Positions 43,957 through 53,951 of a stretch of 58,077 bases of DNA are shown piece by piece. Location of the stretch: NCBI RefSeq assembly GCF_029963765.1, contig NZ_JALBYU010000033.1, positions 1-58,077 of the forward strand. The letters are read 5' to 3'. The notes under the pieces were generated by a model, which was not told where the DNA came from, did not search any database, and saw only the letters and a program-made list of their open reading frames with translations. Both the position numbers and the translations under genes were made by a program. Source of the DNA: Pseudomonas sp. UYIF39. Its GTDB lineage: Bacteria > Pseudomonadota > Gammaproteobacteria > Pseudomonadales > Pseudomonadaceae. Within the stretch, counting starts at the first letter, position 1. The number at the start of each line of letters is the position of its first letter.

Positions 43957-45020
43957 AGCGTCTGTTACTGGTTTGCGCCGGAATGCTGCTGGTGGCCTGC
44001 TCGAAAAAAGAACCGCCACCGGAGCCTGTGCGTCCGGTGCTTTCGGTCAAGGTGCAGGCGCTGGACGAAGAAAATTTGGGCCGCTTCGCCGGCAGCATCC
44101 AGGCCCGTTATGAAAGTAATGTCGGCTTTCGAGTGCCGGGGCGTATCGCCAGCCGTAACGTCGATGTCGGTGCCGAAGTTGATAAAGGTGCGTTGCTCGC
44201 CACGCTCGACCCCACCGATCAGCAGAACCAGTTGCGCTCCGCTCAGGGTAATCTGGCCAGCGTCCAGGCGCAGCTCATCAACGCCCAGGCCAACGCCCGG
44301 CGTCAGCAAGAGTTGTTCGATCGTGGCGTGGGTGCCCAGGCGCAACTCGACGTCGCACAGACCGACCTCAAAACCACCCAGGCCACCCTCGATCAAGCGA
44401 AGGCTGCGGTCGATCAGGCCAAGGACCAGCTCAACTACGTCGAACTGCGCGCCGATCACAAAGCCGTGGTCACCGCATGGAACGCCGAAGCCGGGCAAGT
44501 CGTCAGCGCCGGCCAGCAAGTGGTGACCCTGGCGCAGCCGGACATCAAGGAAGCCGTAATCGATCTGCCGGATACTTTGGTCGACCAGTTACCGCAAGAC
44601 GTGGTGTTTCAGGTGGCCGTCCAGCTCGACCCGAGCATCACCACCACTGCCATCGTTCGCGAAATCGAACCCCAGGCGCAAAGCGCGACCCGCACCCGTC
44701 GCGCCCGCCTGACACTGACCGACACGCCAGCGGGTTTTCGCCTGGGCACGGCGATCAGCGTGACCCTCAGCTCCGCGGTCAAACCGCGTATCGAACTGCC
44801 CCTGACCGCGCTCCAGGAGGTCGATGGCAAATCGCGCATCTGGGTCATCGACCCGCAGACCCAGACCGTTTCCCCGCGAGACGTCAGCCTGGTCAGCCGC
44901 ACTGACTCAACGATGGTCCTGGCCAACGGCGTGAAGTCTGGCGAGCGGGTGGTCAGTGCCGGCGTGAATAGCCTGAAACCGGGGCAGAAAGTAAAAATCG
45001 ATGAGGACAGCCCGCAATGA
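43953..45020 (+). CDS. triB: Second RND periplasmic adaptor lipoprotein (TriB-like)
   Basis: The 355-residue adaptor has lipobox LVAC (Cys16) and the motif RVPGRIASRNVDVGAEVDKG with the matching YVELRADHKAVVTAWNAEAGQ. Its start overlaps triA by ATGA and its stop overlaps the transporter gene by ATGA. Two different adaptors per pump are thought to assemble as a mixed hexamer. Confidence 0.82.
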   Translation: MKRLLLVCAGMLLVACSKKEPPPEPVRPVLSVKVQALDEENLGRFAGSIQARYESNVGFRVPGRIASRNVDVGAEVDKGALLATLDPTDQQNQLRSAQGNLASVQAQLINAQANARRQQELFDRGVGAQAQLDVAQTDLKTTQATLDQAKAAVDQAKDQLNYVELRADHKAVVTAWNAEAGQVVSAGQQVVTLAQPDIKEAVIDLPDTLVDQLPQDVVFQVAVQLDPSITTTAIVREIEPQAQSATRTRRARLTLTDTPAGFRLGTAISVTLSSAVKPRIELPLTALQEVDGKSRIWVIDPQTQTVSPRDVSLVSRTDSTMVLANGVKSGERVVSAGVNSLKPGQKVKIDEDSPQ

Positions 45021-48000
45021 AAGGGAGTTTCAACTTATCCGAATGGGCCCTCAAGCATCAGTCGTTTGTCTGGTATTTGATGTTCGTCGCGCTGCTGATG
45101 GGCGTGTTCTCGTACCTGAACCTGGGTCGCGAGGAAGACCCGTCGTTCACCATCAAAACCATGGTGATCCAGACTCGCTGGCCGGGCGCGACCCAGGAGG
45201 AAACCCTCAAGCAGGTCACTGACCGGATCGAGAAAAAACTCGAAGAGCTCGACTCGCTCGACTACGTGAAAAGCTACACCCGCCCCGGCGAGTCGACGGT
45301 CTTCGTAAACTTGCGTGATACCACCAGCGCCAAGGACATTCCGGAAATCTGGTACCAGGTGCGCAAGAAGATCAACGACATTCGCGGCGACTTCCCCCGA
45401 GGCCTGCAAGGGCCGGGGTTCAACGATGAGTTCGGTGACGTGTTCGGCTCGGTGTACGCCTTTACCGCCGATGGTTTGTCGATGCGCCAATTGCGCGATT
45501 ACGTCGAGCAAGTCCGCGCCGAGATCCGCGAAGTGCCGGGGCTGGGCAAGGTCGAGATGGTCGGCGAGCAGGATGAAGTCCTCTACCTGAACTTCTCCAC
45601 CCGCAAACTGGCGGCGCTGGGCATCGATCAGCGTCAGGTAGTGCAGAGCCTGCAATCGCAAAACGCGGTGACCCCGGCCGGTGTGATCGAGGCCGGTCCC
45701 GAGCGGATTTCCGTGCGCACGTCCGGGCAGTTTGCCTCCGAGAAGGACCTGGAAAACGTCAACCTGCGCCTCAACGATCGTTTCTACCGCCTGGCCGATG
45801 TTGCCGACATCAGCCGTGGCTACGTCGACCCGGCGACACCGGAATTCCGCTTTAACGGCCACCCCGCTATCGGCCTCGCCATTGCGATGAAGAAGGGCGG
45901 CAACATTCAGGTGTTCGGCAAGGCGTTGCACCAGCGCATGACCGACCTGACCGCCGATCTGCCGGTGGGCGTCGGTGTGCACAACGTTTCCGACCAGGCC
46001 GAAGTGGTGGAAAAAGCCGTCGGCGGCTTTACCAGCGCACTGTTCGAAGCAGTGGTGATCGTGCTGATCGTCAGCTTCATCAGCCTCGGCGTACGCGCCG
46101 GTCTGGTGGTGGCGTGCTCGATTCCGCTGGTGCTGGCGATGGTCTTTGTCTTCATGGAATACAGCGGTATCACCATGCAGCGGATTTCCCTCGGCGCGCT
46201 GATCATTGCGCTCGGGCTGCTGGTGGATGACGCGATGATCACCGTCGAGATGATGGTCACGCGCCTGGAAATGGGCGAGACCAAGGAGCAAGCGGCCACG
46301 TTCGCTTACACCTCGACTGCGTTCCCGATGCTCACCGGTACGTTGGTGACGGTGGCTGGTTTCGTGCCCATCGGCCTGAACGCCAGCTCGGCCGGCGAGT
46401 ACACCTTCACGCTGTTCGCGGTAATCGCGGTGGCCATGATCGTGTCGTGGATTGTCGCGGTGCTGTTCGCCCCGGTGATCGGCGTGCACATCCTCAGCGC
46501 CAACGTGAAACCTCACGACGCAGAACCGGGGCGCATCGGTCGGACGTTCAATTACGGCTTGCTTTGGGCCATGCGCAATCGCTGGTGGGCGATCGGCATC
46601 ACCATTGCACTGTTTGTGGCGTCGGTGTTTTCCATGCAGTTCGTGCAGAACCAGTTCTTCCCGTCCTCGGACCGCCCGGAAATTCTCGTCGACCTGAACC
46701 TGCCGCAAAACGCTTCAATCGCCGAAACCCGCAAGGCGGTAGACAAGCTCGAAGCGACCCTCAAGGGCGACCCGGACATCGTGCGCTGGAGCACCTACAT
46801 CGGCGAAGGGGCGATCCGTTTCTACCTGCCCCTCGACCAGCAATTGCAGAACCCGTACTACGCGCAACTGGTGATCGTCAGCAAAGGGCTGGAATCGCGT
46901 AACGCGCTTAGCCAACGCTTGCGCGAGCGACTGCGTAAGGATTTTGTCGGTATCGGCAGCTACGTCCAGGCGCTGGAAATGGGCCCGCCGGTAGGGCGGC
47001 CGATTCAGTACCGGGTCAGCGGCAAGGACATCGATCAGGTGCGCAAACACGCCATCGCCCTGGCCACCGAACTGGATAAGAACTCGCACATCGGCGAGAT
47101 CATTTACGACTGGAACGAACCGGGCAAAGTCCTGCGCATCGACATCGCTCAGGACAAGGCGCGGCAATTGGGACTGTCGTCGGAAGACGTCGCCAATCTG
47201 ATGAACAGCATCGTGGTCGGTGCGCCGGTGACTCAGGTCGATGACGATATCTACCTGATTAACGTGGTGGGTCGTGCGGAAGACGCCGAGCGCGGCACCC
47301 CGGAAACCCTGCAGAATTTGCAGATCGTCACGCCGGGCGGCACGTCGATTCCGCTGCTGGCGTTCGCCACCGTGCGCTATGAACTTGAGCAGCCGCTGGT
47401 CTGGCGCCGCGACCGCAATCCGACCATCACCATCAAGGCGGCGGTGCGCGATGAGATTCAGCCGACCGACCTGGTGAAACAACTCCAACCCGACATCGAT
47501 AAATTCGCCGCCAGTTTGCCGGTGGGCTACAAGGTCGCCACTGGCGGTACGGTGGAGGAAAGCGGCAAGGCCCAGGGGCCGATCGCCAAGGTCGTGCCGT
47601 TGATGCTGTTTTTGATGGCGACCTTCCTGATGATCCAGTTGCACAGCGTGCAGAAGCTGTTCCTGGTGGCCAGCGTCGCGCCACTCGGGCTGATCGGCGT
47701 GGTGCTGGCGCTGATCCCGACGGGCACGCCGATGGGCTTCGTGGCTATCCTCGGGATTCTCGCGCTGATCGGCATCATCATCCGCAACTCGGTGATTCTG
47801 GTGACGCAGATCGATGCCCTGGAGAAGGACGGTCATGCACCGTGGGATGCCGTGGTGCAAGCCACGGAGCATCGTCGCCGACCGATTCTGCTGACGGCTG
47901 CGGCGGCGAGCCTGGGCATGATTCCGATCGCCCGGGAAGTGTTCTGGGGGCCGATGGCCTACGCGATGATTGGCGGGATTATTATTGCGACGTTGCTGAC

Positions 48001-48070
48001 GCTGCTGTTTTTGCCGGCGCTTTATGTGGCTTGGTACAAGATTCGCGAACCGAAGAAAGAAGCGCAGTAA
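45017..48070 (+). CDS. triC: RND efflux transporter (TriC-like)
   Basis: The 1017-residue inner-membrane antiporter has the usual 12-segment RND plan with two large periplasmic loops. The proton-relay region LIIALGLLVDDAMITVEMM lies near residue 400 and GFVAILGILALIGIIIRNSVILVTQID near 920. It expels hydrophobic drugs or detergents through the adaptors. No outer-membrane factor is in the operon, so an OpmH/TolC-type protein elsewhere would be needed. Confidence 0.88.
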   Translation: MKGSFNLSEWALKHQSFVWYLMFVALLMGVFSYLNLGREEDPSFTIKTMVIQTRWPGATQEETLKQVTDRIEKKLEELDSLDYVKSYTRPGESTVFVNLRDTTSAKDIPEIWYQVRKKINDIRGDFPRGLQGPGFNDEFGDVFGSVYAFTADGLSMRQLRDYVEQVRAEIREVPGLGKVEMVGEQDEVLYLNFSTRKLAALGIDQRQVVQSLQSQNAVTPAGVIEAGPERISVRTSGQFASEKDLENVNLRLNDRFYRLADVADISRGYVDPATPEFRFNGHPAIGLAIAMKKGGNIQVFGKALHQRMTDLTADLPVGVGVHNVSDQAEVVEKAVGGFTSALFEAVVIVLIVSFISLGVRAGLVVACSIPLVLAMVFVFMEYSGITMQRISLGALIIALGLLVDDAMITVEMMVTRLEMGETKEQAATFAYTSTAFPMLTGTLVTVAGFVPIGLNASSAGEYTFTLFAVIAVAMIVSWIVAVLFAPVIGVHILSANVKPHDAEPGRIGRTFNYGLLWAMRNRWWAIGITIALFVASVFSMQFVQNQFFPSSDRPEILVDLNLPQNASIAETRKAVDKLEATLKGDPDIVRWSTYIGEGAIRFYLPLDQQLQNPYYAQLVIVSKGLESRNALSQRLRERLRKDFVGIGSYVQALEMGPPVGRPIQYRVSGKDIDQVRKHAIALATELDKNSHIGEIIYDWNEPGKVLRIDIAQDKARQLGLSSEDVANLMNSIVVGAPVTQVDDDIYLINVVGRAEDAERGTPETLQNLQIVTPGGTSIPLLAFATVRYELEQPLVWRRDRNPTITIKAAVRDEIQPTDLVKQLQPDIDKFAASLPVGYKVATGGTVEESGKAQGPIAKVVPLMLFLMATFLMIQLHSVQKLFLVASVAPLGLIGVVLALIPTGTPMGFVAILGILALIGIIIRNSVILVTQIDALEKDGHAPWDAVVQATEHRRRPILLTAAAASLGMIPIAREVFWGPMAYAMIGGIIIATLLTLLFLPALYVAWYKIREPKKEAQ

Positions 48071-48083
48071 TTGATGCGTTGAT

Positions 48084-48108
48084 CGTTCCCGAGTGACGCT
48101 TGGGAACG
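48084..48108 (+). terminator. Hairpin after triC
   Basis: CGTTCCC and GGGAACG pair across an 11-base loop, just after the operon. There is no T run. It resembles a dispersed Pseudomonas repeat. Confidence 0.45.
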
Positions 48109-48170
48109 GTCCTACTTACATGGCCGGTGCGTTGCTGTACGGTCCCTTTCCAAATGGAGGAGGGACTTCG

Positions 48171-50429
48171 ATGTCACCGATGACCTATGGTCTGCGCTAT
48201 GTGCTGTTACTCGGCGCTCTGTTGTTTTCACCCCCGACGCTGGCCGGCGGTGTGCTGGAAAATTCGCTGTGGCGCGTCGAACTCGATCCCGCCACGCTGG
48301 CGATCCGCGTCATCCCCGCACAAAATTCGCCAGTGCAAGCCTCGTCGGGCGTTACTGGGTATAAGGTCAGCAACCTCAAGCAAAGCACCAATCGCATGGA
48401 CTGGCAGTGGGATGGCGGCGCCTGGACGCTGAGCGCCGCCCTCGATCAGCGTGACCTGTCCCTGTCCATCACGGCCCGTGAACCCGGTGAGTTGAGCGTT
48501 CTAAAACAGCCCGGCAGTTCTATGGGCAAAGGGCTGATCTTGCCGCTGGCCGAGGGGCGTTACGTGCCTGCCGGAGATCCGCTGTGGCAAACCTTTCTGC
48601 TCGATCAGGGGGCGTTCAATACCACCCAAGACCTGAGTTTGCCGCTGTGGGGCGTTGATCACGGTGACTTCACACTGAACTGGCTTATGACCAACCCTTA
48701 CAACAATCGCCTGATCTTCAGCGCCGAAAACAACAACACCCTTGCTCTGACTCTCCATCATCAATTCACCTCCCTTGAGCCCAATGCACCGCTAACTTTC
48801 AAGCTGTCGTTGGGTGATACCGATCTGTTGGCGGGTGCCAAGCGCTATCGGAAATGGTTGGTCGACAGCGGGCAATACGAAACCTTGAGCGACAAACTGC
48901 TGAAGATTCCCGAAGCCAAAAAGCTCCTGGGAGCCAGTCATGTTTATCTGTGGGGTAACGACCTGCTCGGACCGGACGATGTTCGAAGCTGGCCAGCCTT
49001 GCTGACAGGGTTGCGCGGTAACGGTGTGCTGGCCAGCGAGTTACGTACCAGTTTTGACGCTGAAAGCTCGCAGTTACTGGCCCGGGCTGAGCCACCGCTT
49101 GATCGTTACCAGCAAGTCACGTTGCTGCGCAGCCTCAATGCTGCGCTGAACAAAAAGGCACGCAGCGGCTGGCAGTCTGTCGTCGAACCGGACATGCAAA
49201 AACTGGCTGACGGCTACGGCGTGTTACGTGCAGAGCTGGCAGTGGCGTTCTCCGATGCTGTGACGGCAATACCGGAACGCTGGGGCAATACCTTGTCACC
49301 GACGACTATCGAACAACTGAAAGCTGCGGGTTTGTCGCGATTATGGTTAGGCCTTGGCGAGGGTTGGGAAGGTGGTCTCTGGCACCCTGAAACGGTGCGT
49401 CAAGGCGTTGCCGCAGGCTACCTGGTGGCGCCTTATGATTCCTATGAGACGGCACTGACCCTCACTGAAAACCCGGACTGGACCACCGCGCATCTGGGCT
49501 CCAGAGCCAATCAGGAATGTGCGATCGTGTTGGAAACCGGGACGTTTAAAAGCGGGTTTCAGCAATCGGGGCATTACACCGATCCGCGTTGTGTTCGGCC
49601 ATTGCTTGAGGCGCGCATCAGGGCTGTACAAAGCAAGGCCGGGTTCAATAGCTGGTTTCTGGATGCCTACGCCACCGGCATGCTGTTCGACAGCTACCGT
49701 GTGGGAGCGACCATGACTCAGGTGCAAAATGCCGAGGGCAACATCGACGCCTCGCGCTGGGTCAACGAGACGTTGAAGCTACCGACCGGCTCCGAGGATG
49801 GCAACGCCACCACAGCCCAAGGTGTACTGTTTGCCCATGGGATGCAGACACCGGTGATCGGCTGGGGGGATTCGGATATGAGCAAGAATCCGAAGTCGCC
49901 CTATTACCTGGGCCGCTGGTTTCCTAATGAACAGCCGCAGGTTTTCTTCAAAACCGTGCCACTCAAGGAACCCTACCGCACGGTTCACTTTGCTCCGCAA
50001 ACGCGCTTGCCGCTTTATCAGGCGGTGTTCCATGGCTCGGTGATCACCACCCATCATTGGCTGTTCGACAGCCTTAAGTTGAGCAATGTGCGCGCCGAGA
50101 ATGAGCTGACTCAATTGCTCTACAACGTGCCGCCGCTGTATCACCTGAGTGCGGCGACGCTCAAGCAGCGGTTACCGGTGATTGCTCGTCAGGATGCTTT
50201 CTTCCGCCCGCTGCATGAGCGTCTGGCGACTCAGGCGATGACAGATTTCCGATGGCTGACTGAGGATCGTCAGGTACAGCAGACAACGTTCGCCGATGGC
50301 ACGCGGCTGGTGGCCAATTTCGATGTGCGCGAGCGTGAAGTTGAAGGCAAACGGTTGGCCGGGCGAAGCATCACGGCGTTTGGCGTGGATGGATCAGTGG
50401 TGAGCTATCAGGTTGCTTCGTCGCGTTGA
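48171..50429 (+). CDS. Secreted putative glycoside hydrolase
   Basis: The 752-residue protein has a signal peptide (PPTLAGG) and two parts: an N-terminal beta-sandwich-like region (to about residue 230) and a barrel-like region with SWFLDAYATG and a C-terminal domain. The pattern resembles the GH101/DUF5696-type hydrolases, but I cannot name substrate or catalytic residues with certainty. GGAGGAGGG before ATG 48171 supports this start rather than the frame from 48093. Confidence 0.6.
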   Translation: MSPMTYGLRYVLLLGALLFSPPTLAGGVLENSLWRVELDPATLAIRVIPAQNSPVQASSGVTGYKVSNLKQSTNRMDWQWDGGAWTLSAALDQRDLSLSITAREPGELSVLKQPGSSMGKGLILPLAEGRYVPAGDPLWQTFLLDQGAFNTTQDLSLPLWGVDHGDFTLNWLMTNPYNNRLIFSAENNNTLALTLHHQFTSLEPNAPLTFKLSLGDTDLLAGAKRYRKWLVDSGQYETLSDKLLKIPEAKKLLGASHVYLWGNDLLGPDDVRSWPALLTGLRGNGVLASELRTSFDAESSQLLARAEPPLDRYQQVTLLRSLNAALNKKARSGWQSVVEPDMQKLADGYGVLRAELAVAFSDAVTAIPERWGNTLSPTTIEQLKAAGLSRLWLGLGEGWEGGLWHPETVRQGVAAGYLVAPYDSYETALTLTENPDWTTAHLGSRANQECAIVLETGTFKSGFQQSGHYTDPRCVRPLLEARIRAVQSKAGFNSWFLDAYATGMLFDSYRVGATMTQVQNAEGNIDASRWVNETLKLPTGSEDGNATTAQGVLFAHGMQTPVIGWGDSDMSKNPKSPYYLGRWFPNEQPQVFFKTVPLKEPYRTVHFAPQTRLPLYQAVFHGSVITTHHWLFDSLKLSNVRAENELTQLLYNVPPLYHLSAATLKQRLPVIARQDAFFRPLHERLATQAMTDFRWLTEDRQVQQTTFADGTRLVANFDVREREVEGKRLAGRSITAFGVDGSVVSYQVASSR

Positions 50430-50430
50430 A

Positions 50431-50505
50431 GACCTTCGCGAGCAAGCTCGCTCCCACAGGGGAATGCGGTCAACTGTGGGAGCGGGCTTGGCCGCGAAGG
50501 CGTCG
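50431..50505. repeat. REP inverted pair, divergent right arm
   Basis: The left arm is CGCGAGCAAGCTCGCTCCCA; the right arm is GTGGGAGCGGGCTTGGCCGC, a known variant with GC-richer core. Confidence 0.85.
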
Positions 50506-50512
50506 GCACTGA

Positions 50513-51142
50513 CTACGCAGGCTTGCGCCAGACACTCGCCAACCAAGCCTGCTGCTCCCGCGGCAGTCCCGCTGGCCGGTAGTAATGCTCCAGCTCCACA
50601 AACCCCGCCGCCGTCAGCAATTGCTGCCACGTCTCAAGATCGTGGTACGCCCCATAACGCGGCCCATTCCACCCCTCCTGATTCTCGCCACGGGGATTGG
50701 AACTGAACAACACCCCGCCCGGCTTCAAAGCCCCGCGCAATTCCTTCAACACCCGAGGCAATTCCTGACGCGGAATATGAAACAACACCGCATTGGCGAA
50801 GATCCCGTCAAAGCGCTCAGCCGGCAAATCCAGCTTCAGAAAATCTTGCTGCCAGACCTCACAACCGCTGTCTTCGCGCGCCATTTGCGCAAACTTCTCC
50901 GAGCCATCAAGCCCGACAGCGGTATGGCCCATGCGCGTGAAGGTTTGCAAGTCACGCCCCGGCCCACAGCCAAAGTCGAGAATGTCGAACGGTGCCTCAC
51001 CCTGAATATGTCGCAGCAGCGCATCAATGTTCTGGCTGACATCATGATCGCGAGTCCCTTCGCGAAAACTTTCAGCCACCGAGTTGTAATGGCCCAGGGT
51101 GGTGGAGGTGATCTGCTCGAGGTCGGTGGGGGTCTGTTTCAT
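50513..51142 (-). CDS. Class I SAM-dependent methyltransferase
   Basis: The 209-residue protein has SAM motif I LDFGCGPGRDLQ near residue 55, post-I VGLDGSE, and motif IV FDGIFANAVLFHIP. The substrate is unknown. ATG 51142 (MKQTPTDLEQ) is preferred; the longer frame to 51226 runs into the metI tail region without similarity. It lies 99 bases downstream of metI on the same strand. Confidence 0.85.
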   Translation of the reverse strand: MKQTPTDLEQITSTTLGHYNSVAESFREGTRDHDVSQNIDALLRHIQGEAPFDILDFGCGPGRDLQTFTRMGHTAVGLDGSEKFAQMAREDSGCEVWQQDFLKLDLPAERFDGIFANAVLFHIPRQELPRVLKELRGALKPGGVLFSSNPRGENQEGWNGPRYGAYHDLETWQQLLTAAGFVELEHYYRPAGLPREQQAWLASVWRKPA

Positions 51143-51241
51143 GGTGGGCTGCGCAGGCAATGTGAGTTCGCCGAATATACGCCATGAGGCAGAAGGCTGC
51201 TGCGCAGCCATCGTCGGAACGCCCAATGACTTGAGCCAGAC

Positions 51242-51886
51242 TCAACGCTTGTTCAACCCCCGAGCCAACCGATCCCCGCCCAACTGAATCGCCGCCACCA
51301 ACACCACCAGCAACACAATCACCGTCAACATGATCTGGCTATCAAACCGCTGATACCCGTACCGATAGGCGATATCGCCCAAGCCACCGGCACCAATAGC
51401 CCCCGCCATCGCCGACGAGTTGATCATCGTCACCAACGTAATCGTGAAGCCGCCGACAATCCCCGGCAGCGACTCGGGCAACAACACATGCCAAACGATA
51501 TGCCAGCGCCGGCAACCCATCGCCTGCGCCGCTTCGATCAACCCGTGATCAACCTCACGCAAACTGACTTCGGCGATGCGCGCAAAGAACGGTGTGGCGG
51601 CGATGGTCAGCGGCACCACGGCCGCCCAAACGCCGTACGTGGTGCCGACGATCAGCCGGGTGAACGGAATCAGCGCCACCATCAGAATCAGAAACGGAAT
51701 CGAGCGGAACAGGTTCACGAACGCGCCCAACGCACGGTTCAGCGCCGGCGCTTCATAGATGCCGCCCTTGGAACTGGTGACCAGAATCACCGCCAGCGGA
51801 ATGCCCGCCAGCAGCGCGATCAATGACGACACACCGACCATCAGGAAGGTGTCGATGAAGCCTTGCAGCAAGCGATCAAACCACAT
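51242..51886 (-). CDS. metI: Methionine-type ABC transporter permease MetI
   Basis: The 214-residue permease has five to six membrane segments and the EAA loop EAAQAMGCRRWHIVWHVLLPESLP. YGVWAAVVPLTIAATPFFARIAEVSL is typical of MetI. It overlaps metN by 11 bases and completes the metQ-metN-metI order. Confidence 0.9.
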   Translation of the reverse strand: MWFDRLLQGFIDTFLMVGVSSLIALLAGIPLAVILVTSSKGGIYEAPALNRALGAFVNLFRSIPFLILMVALIPFTRLIVGTTYGVWAAVVPLTIAATPFFARIAEVSLREVDHGLIEAAQAMGCRRWHIVWHVLLPESLPGIVGGFTITLVTMINSSAMAGAIGAGGLGDIAYRYGYQRFDSQIMLTVIVLLVVLVAAIQLGGDRLARGLNKR

Positions 51887-52997
51887 AACCCAGCACCTCC
51901 ACCTGTTGCGCCCAGTTGCAGGCGCGCTGACGCAATTCCTCTGCGCCGAGGGCCGAACCGGTCACCGCCAGCAGCAATTGCCCCAGCGCATGGCCCTGAA
52001 TCCTTTCCACGCCACCTTGCAGCAAGCGCACACGGCCGCCGAGGGCGGCGAACAGTGCGGCCAGATCCGGTTCATCGCTGGCGCTGCCGGTGAACTGCAA
52101 ACGCAACACAACAGCGGCGTCCGAGGACTGTGGATGTGCCTGTAAGCGGCTTTGCAATTCTTCCGGCAAACCGTGTTGCAACGGCGCCAGCAAGGTTTTG
52201 CTGACCTCGTGCTGGGGGTTGCCAAAGACTTCCCAGACCGGCCCTTGTTCGACGATTCGCCCGTGTTCCAGCACCACGACTCGGTCGCAGATATCGCGAA
52301 TCACCGCCATCTCGTGGGTGATCAGCACGATGGTCAGGCCCAGGCGCTGATTGATCTCGCGCAGCAGGCCGAGAATTGATTGAGTGGTTTCCGGGTCCAG
52401 TGCCGAAGTGGCTTCGTCGCACAGCAGAATCGCTGGGTCATGCACCAGTGCCCGAGCGATGCCGACGCGCTGTTTCTGCCCGCCGGACAGCTGCGCCGGG
52501 TAGGCCTTGTGTTTCTCTTGCAGGCCCACCAGTTCCAGCAATTCGCGGACTTTCTGCTCGCGTTTTTCCTTCGGTACACCGGCGACTTTCAGCGGCAACT
52601 CGACGTTCTGCCAAACCGTCTTGGCCGACATCAGGTTGAAGTGCTGGAAGATCATGCCGATGCGCCGACGCAGCGTCACCAGGCGGTCTTCATCGAACTC
52701 GCCGATGTCGACCTGATCGATCAGCACGCGCCCCGTGCTCGGTTGTTCCAGACGGTTGATGGTGCGGATCAGCGACGACTTGCCGGCGCCGCTGCGGCCG
52801 ATGATGCCGAACACTTCACCGCGCTGGATCGCCAGGTCGATGCCGTGCAGCGCAGCGACCGGACCTTGCTGGCCGTTGTAGGTTTTGCCCAGGCCGATGA
52901 AGCGCACGTGAGCGCGGTTGAGCGCGGGATGCAGTTCGGTTTTTTCGACTTTGTGGGGCTCTGGAGTTTCCAGTCGCAGTTGGGTGGCTGCCGTCAT
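51876..52997 (-). CDS. metN: Methionine-type ABC transporter ATPase MetN
   Basis: The 373-residue ATPase has Walker A GRSGAGKSS, signature LSGGQKQR, Walker B ILLCDEATSAL, and ITHEMAVIRDICD, followed by the C-terminal NIL regulatory domain (about 280-373). MetN-type proteins import methionine and its analogues. The N-terminus has about 25 extra residues before the ABC core. It starts two bases after the metQ stop. Confidence 0.92.
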   Translation of the reverse strand: MTAATQLRLETPEPHKVEKTELHPALNRAHVRFIGLGKTYNGQQGPVAALHGIDLAIQRGEVFGIIGRSGAGKSSLIRTINRLEQPSTGRVLIDQVDIGEFDEDRLVTLRRRIGMIFQHFNLMSAKTVWQNVELPLKVAGVPKEKREQKVRELLELVGLQEKHKAYPAQLSGGQKQRVGIARALVHDPAILLCDEATSALDPETTQSILGLLREINQRLGLTIVLITHEMAVIRDICDRVVVLEHGRIVEQGPVWEVFGNPQHEVSKTLLAPLQHGLPEELQSRLQAHPQSSDAAVVLRLQFTGSASDEPDLAALFAALGGRVRLLQGGVERIQGHALGQLLLAVTGSALGAEELRQRACNWAQQVEVLGYVV

Positions 52998-52999
52998 CT

Positions 53000-53809
53000 T
53001 CAGCTTTCCCAGCCAGCTTGATAGAGCTTGCCATGGGCTTTATCCAGCGCGGCACGAACGGCTGGCGAATGCTGGTAGATGTCGACAAATTTGATCAGGC
53101 GCGGGTCGGTTTTGCTTTTTGGCTGAATCACGAACTGAATCACGTATTCCTTGTGATCGAGGCCGTCGAACAGCAAGGCAGAGCCGGCATCGAAGGTCTT
53201 CGACAAGCGGATGTAGGCCGGATAACCCTGGACCAGATCGGCGTCGTCGTAGGCGCGTACCAGTTGCACGGCTTCGACCTGCAGGATTTTGATTTTTTTC
53301 GGATTGGCAATGATGTCTTCTTCTGTGGCCTTGTAACCAACGCCCGGTTTAAGCGTGATCAGCCCAGCCTTGGCCAGCAGTTGCAAACCGCGCCCGCTGT
53401 TGATCGGGTCGTTGGCGACCGCCACGCTGGCGCCTTCCGGCAACTCGTCGAAGCTTTTGTATTTTTTCGAGTAGAGGCCGACGTTGTTGATGATCCCCGG
53501 TGCGAACGGCACCAGGTCAAAACCGGCGGCGGCCTTGGCGTTTTCCAGGAACGGGACGTGCTGGAAGTAGTTCACGTCGATGTCACCGGCGGCGAGGCTG
53601 ACGTTGGGGGCGATCCAGTCGCTGAACTCCACCAGGTCGACTTGCAGGCCTTGTTTCTTGGCTTCTTCGACGGCAGCTTCCAGGGGAATGGCGAAGGCGG
53701 CGGTGGTGCCGACCTTCAGCGGCGCGTCGGCTGCGAAGGTGATGGAGCTGAAAAGGCCGAGGGCCAGGGCCAGTGCTTTGACTGGGTGGTTCAGGAGTTT
53801 CTTGGTCAT
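53000..53809 (-). CDS. metQ: MetQ/NlpA-family binding protein, divergent paralogue
   Basis: The 269-residue protein has signal peptide (SITFAADA) and FSDWIAPNVSLAAGDIDVNYFQHVPFLENA in the ligand cleft, a weak match to the 40258 paralogue (VFTDYVQPNVQ...DANYFQTLPYL). It lies with metN and metI behind the desulfonation genes, so the ligand may be an organosulfur compound such as a methionine derivative. ATG 53809 gives the signal peptide; the frame to 53923 is too long. Confidence 0.85.
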   Translation of the reverse strand: MTKKLLNHPVKALALALGLFSSITFAADAPLKVGTTAAFAIPLEAAVEEAKKQGLQVDLVEFSDWIAPNVSLAAGDIDVNYFQHVPFLENAKAAAGFDLVPFAPGIINNVGLYSKKYKSFDELPEGASVAVANDPINSGRGLQLLAKAGLITLKPGVGYKATEEDIIANPKKIKILQVEAVQLVRAYDDADLVQGYPAYIRLSKTFDAGSALLFDGLDHKEYVIQFVIQPKSKTDPRLIKFVDIYQHSPAVRAALDKAHGKLYQAGWES

Positions 53810-53857
53810 GGTGGTTATTCCAGTCAGTGCATAGTTGTGTGGTGTTTGGTCGGGCCT

Positions 53858-53950
53858 CATCGTCGGAACGCCGCCCGGAACAAGCTCGCTCCCACAGGGG
53901 GTTTGTGAACACCCGAGATCCACTGTGGGAGCGAGCTTGCTCGCGATGCT
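53858..53950. repeat. REP inverted pair, CGTCGGAACGCCGCC subtype
   Basis: The left arm matches the variant at 34069 in nearly every position (CATCGTCGGAACGCCGCCCG), with a similar 25-base spacer and canonical right arm. It is just after the LLM gene, between it and metQ. Confidence 0.88.
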
Positions 53951-53951
53951 T

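Noticed and set aside
45035..46708. A 557-codon open frame on the minus strand inside triC
   Set aside because: It is a shadow of the RND gene with His/Asp/Gln-rich composition and no homology by eye.
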